Counted from the first letter of the stretch, positions 1 to 8,385 are shown. The stretch is DNA of 48,376 nucleotides from DASVVT01 sp036386415 (GCA_036386415.1 DASVVT010000019.1:1-48376), one strand, 5' to 3'. Translations and numbers: made by a program. The notes: generated by a model from the letters alone, not told the origin.

Positions 1-96
1 AGAACCGTAGGCGATAAAGTGACGGCAGAGGTGATTCGCAAATACATTCAACGTCACAGAGAAGCCCAAGATGCGCAAATAGAGTTGTTCGATTAA
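1..96 (+). CDS. IS200/IS605-type transposase TnpA, C-terminal end (partial)
   Basis: Frame 1 is open from the window edge to TAA at 94-96 and encodes 31 residues beginning RTVGDKVTAEVIRKYI and ending QIELFD. This resembles the last helix of IS200/IS605-family Y1 transposases, where the tail after the catalytic tyrosine helix typically contains a Val-x-Lys-Tyr-Ile segment. The catalytic HUH and Tyr residues lie outside the window. A strong hairpin follows directly, as expected at the right end of such an element. The family call rests on a short tail and could be wrong. Confidence 0.55.
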   Translation, partial: RTVGDKVTAEVIRKYIQRHREAQDAQIELFD

Positions 97-104
97 ACCG
101 AGCT

Positions 105-134
105 AAAGCCCCACCGCTTGCGGTGGGGTGCTTT
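105..134 (+). terminator. Hairpin at the 3' end of the IS200-like element / rho-independent terminator
   Basis: CCCCACCG (109-116) and CGGTGGGG (121-128) form a perfect 8-bp stem around a CTTG tetraloop. Outer AAAGC/GCTTT complementarity (105-109 with 130-134) can extend it with a small bulge, and a short T run follows. It lies 8 bases after the transposase stop codon. It may be a terminator, the subterminal recognition hairpin of the IS, or both. Confidence 0.65.
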
Positions 135-176
135 TACTATGAAGTAACTCTCGTATCCGGTGAGCAAGGGTCAGCT

Positions 177-572
177 TCAGGCAGGATCGACGCGAACTAT
201 CTTCTCTAACAGATCTTCTAAAGCTCGCCTCGGATCGTCGCAAAGTCCGGAGTGGACGGGCGAGGTCTGGATGATTGTGCTGCGCGGCGCGACGAGCCAG
301 TGGAACCGCGCTCGTTGCGGTAAAGAGCCGATGGGCCCGGCCTGCTCCCCCCCGGCGCAGATTGCCGGGATACTCTCAAGATAGTGCTCGACCCTGTCAG
401 CATCGGTTGTCGGGTCGAGAGACGCCAGCCTATCGCGATCCAACTCTACGAGCGCCTCTAGATACTGACGCTCCGGGCAGGAGACGATCACGCCTGCGTT
501 GATGAATTCCTCACGTTCGACACGAGGCACGACGCGGATGATGGCGTAATCAAATGGAGAGCGATTGGGCAT
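177..572 (-). CDS. DUF3037 family protein
   Basis: This 131-residue protein opens with a hydrophobic strand and the signature YAIIRVVPRVEREEFINAGV (residues 9-28), which is characteristic of DUF3037 proteins. The length is normal for the family. The start codon lies inside the last 23 bases of the upstream HipA-like kinase gene, so the two are almost certainly co-translated. DUF3037 proteins commonly occur beside HipA-like kinases, but their biochemical role is not established. It may modulate or anchor the kinase, or act as its partner in a toxin-antitoxin-like unit; that is inference from the gene arrangement. Confidence 0.85.
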   Translation of the reverse strand: MPNRSPFDYAIIRVVPRVEREEFINAGVIVSCPERQYLEALVELDRDRLASLDPTTDADRVEHYLESIPAICAGGEQAGPIGSLPQRARFHWLVAPRSTIIQTSPVHSGLCDDPRRALEDLLEKIVRVDPA

Positions 573-1332
573 TTCGCGCCTCCTTCACGAAGTCACGGGG
601 CGCTTCAAGCCGCCTGGTCAGGTACTCTATGTAGGCTGCACGATGCTCTCCCATATCTGCAAAGTGAGGCTCACTGTCTAACCAACTATCCGGCACGAGC
701 CCGATGATGTCGTGAATAATCTCCTGTGTGAGCCGCGCGCCGAGTGATTCATCTATGTCAGCCAACCGAGCGGCGAACGGCAAGAGGACATGCTCCTTGA
801 TTTTGGGAAATGGACTGCGACTTCGCGCCACGTAATCTGTCCAGGCGTGGTGAAAGTAGAGCGATGCGTTGTGATCTATCAGGTAGAGGCGATCATGCCA
901 GACGAGCATGTTCGTGTTACGCGGCGTGCGATCCACGTTCGTCGTGTAAGCGTCGAACCAGACGATGGATGAAGCCAACTCCGTCTCCACCTCTTTAATC
1001 AGAGGGTCGAAAGTAATAGAGCCGGGAAGGTAGTCTAGAGCGAGGTTGAGGCCCGCGCTCGCCTTGATCAAATCCTGAATCTCCGGGTCAGGCTCTGTGC
1101 GCGCCAGGACAGGATCAAGCTCGACGAAGACGATCTCAGGAACCGGCAGTCCGAGGGCGCGTCCGATCTCGCCCGAGACCAGTTCGGCGATTAAAGCTTT
1201 CGGCCCCTGCCCTGCGCCACGGAATTTCAAAACGTAAAGGCCGTCGTCATCGGCTTCAACGATTGCCGGGAGCGAGCCGCCCTCTCTGAGCGGCGTCACA
1301 TATCTGGTTGCGGTAACGGTTCGAAGTTCCAT
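550..1332 (-). CDS. HipA-like kinase (HipA_2 type)
   Basis: The 260-residue protein has the HipA-type kinase fold signature. VLKFRG (34-39, with Lys36 as the likely ATP-binding lysine) is followed by an Ala-Glu helix (Glu50). Then comes the catalytic segment NVDRTPRNTN (132-141; Asp134 and Asn139 in the Asp-x4-Asn pattern) and LIDH (151-154; Asp153 as the metal ligand). It lacks the N-terminal subdomain of classical HipA and has no HipB-like HTH gene beside it. Its 3' end overlaps the DUF3037 gene by 23 bases. Classical HipA phosphorylates a tRNA synthetase; the substrate here is unknown. Confidence 0.82.
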   Translation of the reverse strand: MELRTVTATRYVTPLREGGSLPAIVEADDDGLYVLKFRGAGQGPKALIAELVSGEIGRALGLPVPEIVFVELDPVLARTEPDPEIQDLIKASAGLNLALDYLPGSITFDPLIKEVETELASSIVWFDAYTTNVDRTPRNTNMLVWHDRLYLIDHNASLYFHHAWTDYVARSRSPFPKIKEHVLLPFAARLADIDESLGARLTQEIIHDIIGLVPDSWLDSEPHFADMGEHRAAYIEYLTRRLEAPRDFVKEARNAQSLSI

Positions 1333-1611
1333 CTCTTGAGGAGAACCGGAGCTACTCCAGCGCCTCCTGAATCATGCTATCACCTGCACGATGAAAGTGG
1401 ACACCCTGGCGGCACAGGTTACTCAAGAAGCCGCACACGAATCCGCCCTGTTTTTTTTATCCCCGTGATAAGACTCAAACAGACTGTTGACTGGCCCAAG
1501 CCGCCAGTCAAAGCTCTGCACTTTCAGTAGAGAGTGATGTAGTTGCAAACGGGAGGGTGCAGGTTAAAAGCTCGCACAGGATAGGGAGGCCGACCCGAAA
1601 GACACCGGCAG

Positions 1612-3135
1612 TCATTTCTGTGACAGTTTTGTTTTTCGTTTACTCGTTCCGAAGATACTGCGCCGGCGCGGCCTCGGTGCGGTCATTCCGGGAATACGAT
1701 CCTTTTGCCTTCCTTCGAGGATGTAGCGGAGCCCTTGATGCGTGATGCCAAGCAGGTGCGCCGTACGCGTCAGCTTGCCCCCGGATCGCTCCCAGGCTCG
1801 CTGGATCAGCTCACCCTCATAGCGATTCAGCTCATCGTAGAGCGTGCCGTCCAACAGAAACTCTGCGGGCGGGGTCTGTGTCCCAGGCTGCTCCAGCAAC
1901 TTCGTGATCACTGGTCTTGCACAGGCTCGAAGGCGTGCGAGAGTCTTGTTGTTTTGAGAACTCTCCAGTAGACGGTCGGCGGTCTCATACAGGTCAACTA
2001 ATTCATGTGCCTGCAACCTGGATTGCATCTCTTCGATGATGACGAGATGGGCTCGACCGGCGGCTTCGATATCGCCGATCTGTTGTGCCAGCTCAGCCGC
2101 GCGGTGAAGAACTGATCGCGCCTGCGCATCACGCCCGAGACGCGCAAGCGCCGTCCCATGCGTCAGAAGAGCTTCGGCGAGAAGCGCCTGCTGACCGCCA
2201 TGCTCTAATGAGTGCACGGCTCCCAAGGAGACGGTTTCAGCTTCAGCATGACGCCCCTGCGCTAAAAAGACCTGCGCGCGGGACTCATTGACCTGCGCGA
2301 CGCTCACGCTGTCCTTGAGGTCTATGAACATCCGGCAGGCGGACTCCAGATGCTGGTGTGCTTCGTTATAGCGACCGAGTGTGTAGAGCAGGTAGCCCAG
2401 ATTATTCTCCACACGCGCAGCGTGGCGCGTATGTCCGGCCTCCTGAAAATAGAGACTGGCGCCGGCGTACTCGTCCAGAGCACGGTCTAGATAGTCCTCC
2501 CTCTTCTCACACTCCCCCAGATTTCTAAAGACCAGCGCGAGGTTATTGTGGAATCTGCCTTTGGCGGCGAGATTACTGCCTTCCTCATAAAAAGGAGCCG
2601 CCTGGGTGAGAGCCTGTTTAGCGTCATGTAAACGACCGGAGTTCATGTCGATCACTGCAACGTGAAGCCATGCTCTGCCCTCCTGCGGAATATCTTTACC
2701 GCCGATCTTATCCAGCAGATCATATAGCACGACGCGCCCTTCGTCGTACGAGCCGATGCGCCAGTAGCAGATGGCGAGATCAATACGCGCATCAGCCTCT
2801 TTCTCAATCGCCCCTTCAGCCTCAAAGATACGAGCAGCTTTGGTGATCAGATTTTGCGCATAGTCCTGCGCCCCGTCGATCCCACGGTCGCCGCCAATCC
2901 AGCCCGAAATCGCACCCACGCGCAGCAGAACCTCTGCCTGTGTCAGCGGGCTCAACTCATCAGCGGCAGGCGGCTCCCCGATGACGGGGAATAGTTCGCC
3001 GAGAGCCTGCCGCGCTTCCTCATAGTGACCCTTGTCCTCCAATTCCTGCGCGAGTCGGCAGCGTCTCAGAATCCGCTCCTCCAAATGATTTACTTTTGCG
3101 TCTTTCAGATGTATTTTGGAGCTAACTAAACTCAT
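1612..3135 (-). CDS. TPR-repeat regulator with C-terminal Fis-type helix-turn-helix
   Basis: This 507-residue soluble protein has no signal peptide. Residues about 20-410 are amphipathic helical repeats of TPR type; examples are a helix pair around ARIDLAICYWRIGSYDEGR and FHNNLALVFRNLGECEKRED. Near residues 435-480 the segment ELIQRAWERSGGKLTRTAHL followed by LGITHQGLRYIL is a Fis-family (HTH_8) DNA-binding motif. The tail is very basic. Fis-type HTHs are familiar in NtrC-like activators but here the domain is joined to TPRs, a helical array that often binds peptides. The gene is divergent, across 150 bases, from a small exported repeat peptide, so it may sense that peptide. The RBS is weak (AAAGG about ten bases before ATG). 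The regulatory role is inferred. Confidence 0.8.
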   Translation of the reverse strand: MSLVSSKIHLKDAKVNHLEERILRRCRLAQELEDKGHYEEARQALGELFPVIGEPPAADELSPLTQAEVLLRVGAISGWIGGDRGIDGAQDYAQNLITKAARIFEAEGAIEKEADARIDLAICYWRIGSYDEGRVVLYDLLDKIGGKDIPQEGRAWLHVAVIDMNSGRLHDAKQALTQAAPFYEEGSNLAAKGRFHNNLALVFRNLGECEKREDYLDRALDEYAGASLYFQEAGHTRHAARVENNLGYLLYTLGRYNEAHQHLESACRMFIDLKDSVSVAQVNESRAQVFLAQGRHAEAETVSLGAVHSLEHGGQQALLAEALLTHGTALARLGRDAQARSVLHRAAELAQQIGDIEAAGRAHLVIIEEMQSRLQAHELVDLYETADRLLESSQNNKTLARLRACARPVITKLLEQPGTQTPPAEFLLDGTLYDELNRYEGELIQRAWERSGGKLTRTAHLLGITHQGLRYILEGRQKDRIPGMTAPRPRRRSIFGTSKRKTKLSQK

Positions 3136-3285
3136 GTAAACACTACCTTTCTGTGGTTTCGTAAGAATCCCTGCTAATTTATCGGAAATGTCTCTGTCAG
3201 TGTTATGATCCCGGCGTTTTGCGACTCGGAATTCGTTGAACCACCCCCGGAATTATTCCACACAAGCTGCTCTTCAGGAGAGACC
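3136..3285. promoter_or_regulatory. Divergent promoter region between TPR regulator and repeat peptide
   Basis: This 150-base spacer must hold both promoters. For the peptide, TATGAT at 3204-3209 is a good -10 with a TG two bases upstream (extended -10 like) but no strong -35. On the minus strand CTGACA with N17 and TTAGCA is a possible promoter for the regulator. An AGGAG Shine-Dalgarno at 3276-3280 lies five bases before the peptide ATG and decides that start. No long inverted repeat is visible in the spacer itself. Confidence 0.4.
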
Positions 3286-3492
3286 ATGAAAAAGTTAAGG
3301 CTTTGCTTCGTTACATTACTTTTAACTCTAACTTTAACCTTTAGCGTTCTGGCAGGTGAGATGCCAACCGTCGGCATCGCCGCCCCCTCACCAACACTAT
3401 GTGCTGATGGTGAGATGCCAACCGTCGGCATCACCGATCCGGCGACCGAGATGCTGCTGACGGTTATGGAGAGCATACTCTCGAGCCTCTAA
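3286..3492 (+). CDS. Small exported peptide precursor with duplicated GEMPTVGI motif
   Basis: The 68-residue product starts at ATG 3286, chosen because AGGAG sits five bases upstream; an earlier in-frame ATG at 3205 has none. Residues 1-23 form a Sec-type signal sequence: MKKLR, a long Leu/Thr/Phe hydrophobic core, and a cleavage-like VLA-G site. Cleavage there would leave GEMPTVGI as the first residues of the mature peptide. The same octapeptide recurs 18 residues on, encoded by an identical 24-base DNA repeat. The remaining tail (about 18 residues) is acidic and hydrophobic. It is divergent from the TPR-HTH regulator. No family is recognised. The layout resembles precursors of secreted signalling peptides that carry repeated mature units, but no function is shown. 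Confidence 0.7.
   Translation: MKKLRLCFVTLLLTLTLTFSVLAGEMPTVGIAAPSPTLCADGEMPTVGITDPATEMLLTVMESILSSL
3355..3432 (+). repeat. 24-bp perfect direct repeat, each copy an imperfect palindrome
   Basis: Copies at 3355-3378 and 3409-3432 are identical over 24 bases and 54 bases apart. Both are in frame and encode GEMPTVGI. Each contains a 17-base dyad (ATGCC...GGCAT, seven of eight pairs matching), so the opposite strand also reads MPTVGI. Flanking sequence between copies is not conserved. Confidence 0.9.
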
Positions 3493-3820
3493 AAAATCCG
3501 GTACAAAATATCTTTCAAGCTGCTGCGGATCATTCCCCGCGCAGCCAGGTCTAAATCTGCGCAGAGTATACCCTACTGCACTTTACCAGGGTAAATAAAT
3601 CTTCAACCATTGCGGCAAAGACCTCTGTTCTTATATAAATCCTCAAACCTCAAAGATTATCAGAGAATTTAGTAAGGGGCTGATGAAGTATAGCACCCAC
3701 GACAGGCGCTGAACTTCTGACGTGCACAGGCTACCCACCTTACATCGGGCAATACGCGCGCGCTCTTTCTCTCTCTGTGTGAAGGTGAGAGCTGTTGAGG
3801 CTCATTGTGAAAGGATAATG
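3493..3820. other. Intergenic region after the repeat peptide
   Basis: About 330 AT-richer bases. A GCTGCGG / CCGCGCAGC hairpin with a small bulge around 3520-3546 could terminate the peptide transcript but lacks a T tract. The rest shows no convincing ORF; an in-frame ATG at 3722 extends the amidohydrolase upstream but has no ribosome binding site. No clear promoter was identified. Confidence 0.35.
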
Positions 3821-5134
3821 ATGAATAAGAGATTGTTCGTCCCGTTACTCTTCGTTGTGCTCAGCCACGTTTGGATTGGTCAGGCTCAGGAGAGGGAGAC
3901 ATATATCAAGGCAGGCAAGCTGTTCGATGGCCGCTCGAACACGCTAAGAGAGAATGTCTCGATCCTGATTCGGGGTAAGAAGATTATGCAGGTAGGCCAT
4001 GACCTGCGCATCCCTTCGGGAGCGAATGTCATTGATCTGAGCGACCGTGTGGTCATGCCCGGACTGATCGACGCCCACACACATATAGTGCTCCACGCAG
4101 GCGACTACGACGGCCAGATTCTTCGTGAGACGCCCGAATACCGTTCCATCTATGCCACCAACAATGCGCGTCTCACGCTCGAAGCCGGTGTCACTACGAT
4201 TCGTGATCTGGGCAACGAGGGCTCAGGGTTCGCTGACATCGCGTTGCGGGATGCCATCGCCAGAGGGGTCGTCCCGGGGCCGCGTATCCTGGCGGCGATC
4301 CAGCCGGTCACGAGCACAGGCTCTTATCGTCTCGTAGGCTATTCGCCCTACCATAACCTCCCGCCAATCTCTTATCCGGCGGACGGGACTGCGGAGGTGC
4401 GTAAGCAGGTGCGCCGCCTCATCGAACAGGGAGCGGACGTGATTAAGATTTACATGGAGTCGTATGAGAAGCGGCAGCTCAGCGCAGATTTGTTGACCGG
4501 CGCGCTCAACTATTCTCAGGAAGAGCTCAACGTCTTGGTCGAAGAAGCACACAGGGGCGGCATACGCGTGGCCGCTCACACCTATTCAGACGAAGCCGCG
4601 CGGATGGCTATACAGGCCGGGGTCAACTCCATAGAGCATGGGCTCTATCTCAAAGAAGACACGTTCCGCCTGATGGCGCAGAAGGGCATCTACTATGTGC
4701 CCACGCTTCTGGTGTACGAACTCTGGCGCGACGCAAAGATTTTCGGTGCGATCTCACCGGAGAACAAGATAAAGCTGACCAACACTGTGAGAGAGCATAC
4801 GGCAACCTTCCGGCGCGCACTTGCCACGCCTGTGCGAATTGCTTTCGGCACGGACACGTTTGAGCTGCCAGGAACCAACGCACAGGAGCTGGAGTTGATG
4901 GTTCGCTACGGGATGCGCACGGCGGATGCGCTTCTGTCCGCCACCTCCACGGCTGCCTCCCTGCTCGCCATAAATGATCTGACCGGCACGATTGAGGCGG
5001 GCAGGTTCGCTGACCTCATCGCCGTCGAAGGTAATCCGCTGGAGGATATACGTGCGGTTCAACATGTATCGTTTGTGATGAAGGAAGGGACAGTCTACCT
5101 GGATCGTCGCAACATCCAGAGACAACACAACTAA
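3821..5134 (+). CDS. Exported metal-dependent amidohydrolase
   Basis: ATG 3821 is preferred because AAGGA lies five bases upstream; it gives 437 residues with a signal peptide (MNKRLFVPLLFVVL..., cleavage likely after QAQ near residue 23). The amidohydrolase metal site is visible: H86-x-H88 in LIDAHTH, a candidate carboxylated lysine in DVIKIY, later histidines in AAHTYSD and SIEHGL, and the late aspartate in FGTDTF. The C-terminal half of the small beta-sandwich closes the protein (GRFADLIAVEGNPLEDI). This matches the imidazolonepropionase-like / Xaa-Pro dipeptidase-like periplasmic group of the superfamily. Substrate cannot be told from sequence; peptides or lactam-type compounds are typical. 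It stands alone. Confidence 0.88.
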   Translation: MNKRLFVPLLFVVLSHVWIGQAQERETYIKAGKLFDGRSNTLRENVSILIRGKKIMQVGHDLRIPSGANVIDLSDRVVMPGLIDAHTHIVLHAGDYDGQILRETPEYRSIYATNNARLTLEAGVTTIRDLGNEGSGFADIALRDAIARGVVPGPRILAAIQPVTSTGSYRLVGYSPYHNLPPISYPADGTAEVRKQVRRLIEQGADVIKIYMESYEKRQLSADLLTGALNYSQEELNVLVEEAHRGGIRVAAHTYSDEAARMAIQAGVNSIEHGLYLKEDTFRLMAQKGIYYVPTLLVYELWRDAKIFGAISPENKIKLTNTVREHTATFRRALATPVRIAFGTDTFELPGTNAQELELMVRYGMRTADALLSATSTAASLLAINDLTGTIEAGRFADLIAVEGNPLEDIRAVQHVSFVMKEGTVYLDRRNIQRQHN

Positions 5135-5155
5135 TGCCAGATGGGAGAATAAAAG

Positions 5156-5284
5156 AAGGCGTGCGACAGTTCCACTAAGCAACACGAAATGGCACGAAAA
5201 GAGGGGATGTTTCGTGTTGCTTCGTCTTGCTTTGTGTCGATTAGTGGAGTATCCCTCGTCCTCTTTTGATTGCTACTTGGTATA
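5156..5284. repeat. Palindromic intergenic repeat, copy 1 (pair with 39933-40052)
   Basis: The element begins AAGGCGTGCGAC and ends CTTGGTATAAG. Its left part (TTCCACTAAGCAACACGAAA) is roughly complementary to its right part, giving a long imperfect hairpin. A second copy with the same first 12 bases, the same GTCCTCTTT...CTTGGTAT end and the same foldback lies near 40 kb. It sits between the convergent amidohydrolase and ADOP1, where it could also act as a bidirectional terminator. Confidence 0.7.
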
Positions 5285-5387
5285 AGCTTCTTGAGAGCGC
5301 CCTGCCTGACGCTCTGGCTTGTCGCCGTGACAGATGGCACGAAGCAGCAAGCCGGAACATCGACAGAGGGCGTTCATCAAGTCGCAT

Positions 5388-8033
5388 TTAATCGTGACGA
5401 AGGGCGTTCAAGGGATCGACCTTCGTCGCCCGTCGCGCGGGGATGTAGCATGCAAACAGGGAAGTGAAAGCGAGCACCAAGATGACGATCGCAAACGTTA
5501 AAGGATCGGTCGGACTTACCCCGTAGAGCAAACTCTGCATGACAGGCGTTAAAGCCAGCGCTCCCGTAAGTCCAATTATTGTGCCTGCGAGTATCAGCAG
5601 CGCTCCCTGACCGACGACAAGCTTCAGCACATCAACTGCCTGCGCTCCGAGTGCCATGCGCACGCCTATCTCATGTGTGCGTAGACTGACCATGTATGAC
5701 ATCACGCCGTAGATTCCGATAGCGGCCAGAGTGAGCGCAAGCAGGGCAAAGCTGGCGAGCAGCAGCATGTTGAATCGACTCTGCGCGATTGAATCCGAAA
5801 GAAGCTGCTCCATGGTTTTGATGTTGAAGACTGGCTGCCCCTTATCTATGGCTTCGATCTCACGGCGCACAGCAGGCACAAAACCCCTGGGGTCGCTATC
5901 CGTCTGAACGACCAGGTTCATGACAGGCCAGACCGTATTCTGAAGGTAAGAGATGTACATCTCCGGCCTGGCGTCTTCTTCCAGTCCGCGATGCCTGACG
6001 TCGCCTGCGACTCCGACAATCTCCCCTTTGAACGAAGGGCTCGGTGGACCCAGTCCATTAATAGTCAGACGCCTCCCGACCGGATCAAGGCCGGGAAAGA
6101 AGATGCGCGCGAAGGATTCGTTGATGATGATGACATGCGGCGTCTTCTCTGTGTCCAGATCGGTGAACGGCCTGCCACTCGTCACGGGGATTCTCAGGGC
6201 AGAGAAGTAGTCTGAGCTGATGACGCGAAGATCGGCGCTCGCCTCTGCGTTGACGGAAATGTCGCCTTCGGTCGCAAACTTCATATTGACGCCGCGCCCG
6301 CCTAAAGGAAGATGAGAAATTGCCCCCACAGAAGTCACACCGTGAAGGGCTGCGATGCGTGCAATGGCCTCCTTGAAAAATATCGTTCGACGCGGATCAG
6401 CCTGTGGATAGTCAGCCCTGGTCAGCGAAATGCTGAGCGTTAAAATATTCTCCGGGGCGAACCCGAGGCTCACTTCACGCAGACGAATGAAACTCTTCAT
6501 CAGCAGCCCCGCGCCGACCAGAAGCATGAGTGCCAGCGCCATCTGGGACACGATGAGCAGATTGCGCGCGCGCTTTCCTGCGGGCGACGTGGTGGCCGTT
6601 CTGCCGCCCTCCTTGAGCAGCTCGTTGAGATCAGCTTTCGAGACGTAAAGAGCCGGAGCGATGCCGAAGAGCACGCCGGTGGCGAGTGAGACGGCGGCGG
6701 TGAAAAGGAGCGAGCCTGTGTTAATGCCTATATCCGACAGGCGCGGGATGGACTGCGGGCCAAACGCATGTAAAAGCCGTATGCCCCAGAACGCTAAGAA
6801 CAAACCGACCGCGCCGCCGCAGAGCGATAGAAGCAGGCTCTCCGTCAGTAATTGCCTGATGATGCGCGCCGGACTTGCGCCCACGGCTGTTCTGACGGCT
6901 ATCTCCCTGCGTCTGTGTAGGGCGCGAACGAGTTGCAGATCGGCAATGTTCGTGCACGCGATGAGAAGCACAAATCCGACGGCTCCAAGCAGCACATAGA
7001 GGGCGACGCGTGTCTTCCCGAAGATGTAATCGGAAAGGGAGACAAGATTCATGTCCCACCCAGCATTCGACTCCGGGTATTCCTCAGCGAGCCTTCGCGC
7101 GTGTCCATCCATCTCGGCCTGCGCCTGTGCGAGAGTGACTCCGTGCTTCAACAGCCCGATGGCGCGGAAGATGTGTGTGTCAGCATGCGTCGGCGGGTCT
7201 GTAAATGAGGCATGAGTCCACAGCTCTGAGCGCTCGGGAAATTGAAAATCTCGCGGCATCACTCCGACCACCCTGAAGCTGTTTCCCCAGAACATATCCA
7301 GCTTGATCGTCTTACCTATGACGGAAGGATCGCCGCCAAACTTACGCTGCCATAGGCCGTAACTGAGGATGACTACGTCGCTGTCCTCCAGATCATCTTC
7401 GGCTGTAAACGTGCGCCCGAGAAGGGGACTCGCGCCGAGCGCGCGGAAGAAGTCAGTCGCCACGCTGAAACCCTCTATGCGCTCAGGCTCGCCAGCGCCC
7501 GTGAGATTCGTGACCACAGTCGTATACGCGGCGAGAGACTCGAAACTTTGTGCTCGCTCGCGATAATCGAATACATCCGAATAGGTGAGGTAGCCTTGAT
7601 TAACGCTCTGGCGAGTATTTCTCGCCCAGATGTAGACCACTCGATCAGCATTCTGGTAGGGCAGGGGTTTGAGCAGCACCGCATAGGCAACAGTGAAGAT
7701 GGTCGTCGTAGCCCCTATGCCGAGTGCCAGCGTGAGGACTGCGAGAACAGTAAAAGCCGGGCTCCTGACCAGCACTCGAAGACCATAGCGCAGGTCTTGC
7801 CAGAGGTCTTCGATGAGCTTCACCCCGCGCGCCTCGCGGCAAAGCTCTTTCGTTTGTTCGATGCCGCCGAAATCTCTGAGCGCCGCACGGCGCGCCTCCT
7901 CAGGGCTCATGCCCGCCTTGAGGTTCTGTTCAATCTGCCGCTCGACATGGTAACGCAGCTCCTCTTTGAGGTCTTGTTCCATCTCGCGCTTACGCAACAG
8001 TGTTTGAAGCCGTCTCTTCAGCCTGCTGACCAT
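5388..8033 (-). CDS. ADOP-type MacB/FtsX permease (ADOP1)
   Basis: The 881-residue protein has ADOP architecture. Residues 1-80 are a charged cytoplasmic N-terminal domain (RKREMEQDLKEELRYHVE, then MSPEEARRAALRDFGG). TM1 falls at about 92-122 (VLTLALGIGATTTIF) and is followed by a MacB periplasmic core domain. A triple-TM FtsX block contains REIAVRTAVGASPARIIRQL. A second periplasmic domain and a second FtsX block (THEIGVRMALGAQAVDVLKL) end in YIPARRATKVDPLNALRHD. MacB-type permeases normally work with an ATPase; none is encoded here, hence orphan. It lies 16 bases after its padR and is likely co-transcribed. Export or mechanotransmission of an unknown substrate is inferred from the family. 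Confidence 0.92.
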   Translation of the reverse strand: MVSRLKRRLQTLLRKREMEQDLKEELRYHVERQIEQNLKAGMSPEEARRAALRDFGGIEQTKELCREARGVKLIEDLWQDLRYGLRVLVRSPAFTVLAVLTLALGIGATTTIFTVAYAVLLKPLPYQNADRVVYIWARNTRQSVNQGYLTYSDVFDYRERAQSFESLAAYTTVVTNLTGAGEPERIEGFSVATDFFRALGASPLLGRTFTAEDDLEDSDVVILSYGLWQRKFGGDPSVIGKTIKLDMFWGNSFRVVGVMPRDFQFPERSELWTHASFTDPPTHADTHIFRAIGLLKHGVTLAQAQAEMDGHARRLAEEYPESNAGWDMNLVSLSDYIFGKTRVALYVLLGAVGFVLLIACTNIADLQLVRALHRRREIAVRTAVGASPARIIRQLLTESLLLSLCGGAVGLFLAFWGIRLLHAFGPQSIPRLSDIGINTGSLLFTAAVSLATGVLFGIAPALYVSKADLNELLKEGGRTATTSPAGKRARNLLIVSQMALALMLLVGAGLLMKSFIRLREVSLGFAPENILTLSISLTRADYPQADPRRTIFFKEAIARIAALHGVTSVGAISHLPLGGRGVNMKFATEGDISVNAEASADLRVISSDYFSALRIPVTSGRPFTDLDTEKTPHVIIINESFARIFFPGLDPVGRRLTINGLGPPSPSFKGEIVGVAGDVRHRGLEEDARPEMYISYLQNTVWPVMNLVVQTDSDPRGFVPAVRREIEAIDKGQPVFNIKTMEQLLSDSIAQSRFNMLLLASFALLALTLAAIGIYGVMSYMVSLRTHEIGVRMALGAQAVDVLKLVVGQGALLILAGTIIGLTGALALTPVMQSLLYGVSPTDPLTFAIVILVLAFTSLFACYIPARRATKVDPLNALRHD

Positions 8034-8049
8034 TTAGCTTAACCTCGAC

Positions 8050-8385
8050 TCAAGCGTCCCTCAGGATCGCATCGACCGCACCTGAAAAAAGCTCCCACGT
8101 CGCGCGTTCCGCCTCAAGCTGTTTCCGCCCTGCGGCCGTCAGTTTGTATATCTTCGCGCGCCGGTTGTTCTCGGATGAACCCCACTCCGCCTCGATCAGT
8201 CCCCGCTCCTCCAGCCGGTGCAGCGATGGATAGAGCGCGCCCGGCGTGACGCTCAAGACCTCACCGGAGACGAGCTGAATGCGCTGCATGATGTCCCAGC
8301 CGTGTAACTGCCCGGAGCGGAGCAGGCGCAGGACGAGTAGCTCAAGCGTGCCTTGTAACAGATCAGCCTTCTTCGGTCTTTTCAT
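8050..8385 (-). CDS. PadR-family transcriptional regulator (ADOP1-linked)
   Basis: Start ATG 8385 is chosen because GGAGGGG lies two bases before it; seven upstream codons of the longer frame overlap the operator. The 111-residue protein has the PadR winged helix: ADLLQGTLELLVLRLL, LHGWDIMQRI, then the recognition region TPGALYPSLHRLEERGLIEA and the wing SSENNRRAKIYKLT. The C-terminal helix (GRKQLEAERATWELFS) is the short dimerisation helix of subfamily-2 PadR proteins. These are usually ligand-released repressors of their own operon. The conserved ATAGG boxes upstream fit autoregulation, and its box sequence matches that of ADOP3, whose own regulator is broken. Confidence 0.93.
   Translation of the reverse strand: MKRPKKADLLQGTLELLVLRLLRSGQLHGWDIMQRIQLVSGEVLSVTPGALYPSLHRLEERGLIEAEWGSSENNRRAKIYKLTAAGRKQLEAERATWELFSGAVDAILRDA

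Noticed and set aside
3174..3476. Minus-strand ORF also containing MPTVGI twice
   Set aside because: It arises because the DNA repeat is palindromic; the frame has no ribosome binding site or signal peptide, while the plus-strand frame has both. The dyad itself is kept as a finding.
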